Assembly (NCBI RefSeq): GCF_022376445.1
Contig: NW_025955094.1
Span: forward strand, 51,965 to 115,964
Source: Fomitopsis serialis
Lineage: Eukaryota; Basidiomycota; Agaricomycetes; Polyporales; Fomitopsidaceae
Length of the DNA stretch: 64,000 nucleotides
Reading direction: 5' to 3'
Position numbers and translations under genes: made by a program. A model generated the notes under the pieces. The model made no database searches and was not told the origin of the DNA. It was given only the letters and a program-made list of their open reading frames with translations. The number at the start of each line of letters is the position of its first letter. Positions within the stretch are counted from its first letter, which is position 1. Of this stretch, positions 62,073-64,000 are shown piece by piece.

Positions 62073-63104
62073 TATGGTCGGCGCGTACACCCTCCCAGAG
62101 CTCCGCATTCAGCTCAAGATCTTCCGATTGCGGCTCGGGGCGAACGAGCGAGAAGATGCGGACAAAATCTTCTACGACGACCTCCCGGACAGTTGGAATG
62201 TGCTAAGACTGGGTGCGCTTGAGGATACGCTGAAGATGATCCTGGACGGGCATCTGACATGGGCGGGTATCCAAGAGCTCTTCGAGCGGGAAGCAATGGT
62301 AAGTCTCCATCCCGCTGTACGGTACAGTGATCGAATCCACACCTCAGACGGGCGAATGGGTCACGTCCATCGGGAACCTCGGTCTGAACTACTGGTTGCC
62401 GTCCCTCGTAAATGCGGCCGTGGGTTGGGTGACCCGTGGGCCGACCGAGCAGCGGACCTTCCAGCAGTGGATCCAAGACCACAACATTCCGTGGCGGACC
62501 GTTGTCGGACGCAAGCCGTCCGAGACGAACTGGAAGATTATTCGGAAGCTCTTGCTATATCTACAGGGTGAGCGGAGCAGAATCCCCGTACAGCGTGCAC
62601 TAACCGGAGTACTAGGCGGCAGGCGTCTGGTCTGGCGTAAGTGTCTTGAGGAAAAATACCGTGCGGTGACTGACTAGGTGGACAGCCATTCAGTACCGCG
62701 ACCTCGAGCCCGAAGCGGACGGCAATCCCGCGGACAACGAGCCTGAAGAGACGCGCGGCATGGACTTTGTCTTCGAGCGGGTATGAAGTGCACTACATAG
62801 ATGAGATAGAACGCAGCATGCTCATGTGTTAACTGATGCAACAGCGGGGCGGAGAAAAACGGTGCTACTGTTGCAGGGTCGTATCTCAAGTCCCCTGCAT
62901 ACTGCACAACAGCACGCCGCCATGCCTCGTGTGTCAGATGCTACTACATCGGTGCTCGCTAGAGGTATGCAATGGCACGCAACTTATATTGTCTGACTTG
63001 CGTAGTTGACGGAGAGCTCTAAACAGGTCATCGAGATTAGCGACTCGAGCGACGATGACAACGCGGAAGCCGACAGTGACGGTGAATCTGAGAGCTCGAC
63101 TTGA
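62073..63104 (+). CDS. Hypothetical protein with Cys cluster and SIM-like acidic tail
   Basis: Five exons, about 250 aa, splice phases consistent. Exon 1 is MVGAYTLPELRIQLKIFR.. to LFEREAM. Exon 2 (TGEWVTSIGNLGLNYWLPSL, FQQWIQDHNIPWRTVVGR) is followed by AIQYRDLEPEADGN and GMDFVFER. Exon 4 has a Cys-rich module RCYCCRVV..PCLVCQMLLHRC, a possible zinc site. The last exon reads QVIEISDSSDDD and an acidic end ESESST. VIEI followed by acidic/serine residues is the usual form of a SUMO-interacting motif. No known family is recognised. It lies between two groups of the GTGCAC palindromes. Confidence 0.6.
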
Positions 63105-63581
63105 CGTCCGCTATCTACCGATTCTCGTTGTTGCGCACTGCCCGTCCTGTATCTTCGCGTCGCAAATGCTAGCCGATGTTGATACGTATATTTGCGGGTA
63201 GAAAGGACCTGGATTGTCGGGGCCGCGCGCCGCGCGCTGTGCACCGTGAACCACTGATGCACAGCCGTCTTGACCACCGCGGCCGAGTTTGTGTGCTTAA
63301 GTTAATTTGATCATAATAGGTTCCGGCTCGCAGTTGCCTATCTGAGACTGGTCGGGTTTACTGCATTATGCGGACGAAATATTCACGTCCGTGCACCGCA
63401 CTGGCAAGTCCGTACGCGACAACGCGAACGGAGAGCAATGGATGAGCTCTGTCACGCTGCGCCAATGTCACACAGACAACGTGTTGTGATGCCGCCCTCA
63501 CTCCAGCGCGTGCACAATTCTCTGTGATCATTCAACATTCCGCCAAGATAACTCAATAAATTAATGGCCTCGGTCCGAGCC

Positions 63582-63760
63582 CGTGCACCACTGGTGCACG
63601 GCGGCGGGACATACCCCGCACAACAGAATACGTGTCTGTGCACTGGGGTGTACCCCAGTCCGGCGTGCGCCACTGGTGCACGGCGGTGATCCGCACAGGT
63701 CCTGGTCTGTCTCCGCACGTAAGCCTCCCTCGCCGGGCATGCGCCACTGGTGCACGGCCC
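63582..63760 (+). repeat. Second group of GTGCAC near-palindromes
   Basis: Three more units (CCACTGGTGCACGG cores at about 63587, 63669 and 63743) with the same spacing of about 75-82 bp. Related half-sites occur at 63229-63265 and near 63970. Confidence 0.85.
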
Positions 63761-64000
63761 CTGACGACGTACATCGAGCTCCTGACAGAAATTCTGGTGT
63801 CTTCTTGAGAACGATTCTCGAGACGGAGGTAAGTCACAAGAGCACTTTGCATGCCGAGGGAACTCGGACGGAGCGCTGAAAATTTACTGAATGTATAGAA
63901 GACGTGTTAAAAGCAAACACGTGGCTTTGACAGTGCTGTACACGACGCAGCGGAGAGAACACGGCAGTGCACCGACGGTGCACTACCCGAGACAGGCCAT

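Overview
This window is genomic DNA of a filamentous basidiomycete, most likely an Agaricomycete. The evidence is gene content together with very many short (about 45-70 nt) introns in conserved genes. The gene set includes a white-collar-1 photoreceptor without a zinc finger, a GH12 endoglucanase, a Fus3/Kss1-type MAP kinase, an Skt5/Chs4-type chitin synthase activator and Spo7. No bacterial or plasmid features were seen.

Layout. 1-9.3 kb is accessory DNA: a decayed Ty3/gypsy retroelement on the minus strand (protease, RT and RNase H remnants, with the integrase side beyond the left edge), a low-complexity repeat-bearing gag-like stretch, and one multi-exon gene of unknown function. 9.9-17.2 kb is gene-free, A+T-rich and almost devoid of CpG. 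It holds two clusters of an ATGGGT/ACCCAT hexamer and at least three diverged copies of a repeat family carrying tRNA-like A and B boxes (SINE-like).

17.3-54.2 kb is a dense housekeeping island. In order: Lee1-like CCCH finger (-), Fus3/Kss1 MAPK (+), 6-phosphogluconate dehydrogenase (+), pyruvate dehydrogenase kinase (+), WC-1 (-), class II fructose-bisphosphate aldolase (+), Ams2/Spt21-like histone-gene regulator (-), a small cysteine-rich protein (-), ribosomal protein uL16/L10 (+), Skt5/Chs4 (-), GH12 (+), a zinc-type MDR dehydrogenase (+), a BTB-plus-CAP-Gly protein (-), dynactin p27 (+) and Spo7 (+). These genes do not form one pathway. Three of them serve central carbon metabolism (6PGDH, PDK, FBA). 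The rest serve mating/light signalling, wall synthesis, microtubule function and lipid-phosphatase control.

54.2-64 kb is accessory again: a CpG-poor segment with an isolated A-box/B-box pair followed by a T11 run, a large acidic multi-exon gene of unknown function, a small unknown gene, and a striking array of about 16 copies of a GTGCAC-based near-palindrome at 72-83 bp spacing. Next come a roughly 148-bp foldback and a gene for a small Cys-cluster protein with an acidic SUMO-interaction-like tail. Further copies of the palindrome lie on the other side of that gene.

A technical point affects the whole annotation. Many otherwise well conserved genes (CCCH, MAPK, WC-1, FBA, Spt21, Skt5, Spo7) contain isolated one-base losses, almost all in short homopolymer runs. 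This pattern looks like uncorrected long-read consensus error rather than pseudogenes, so CDS spans are given as whole gene extents (start codon to stop codon including introns).
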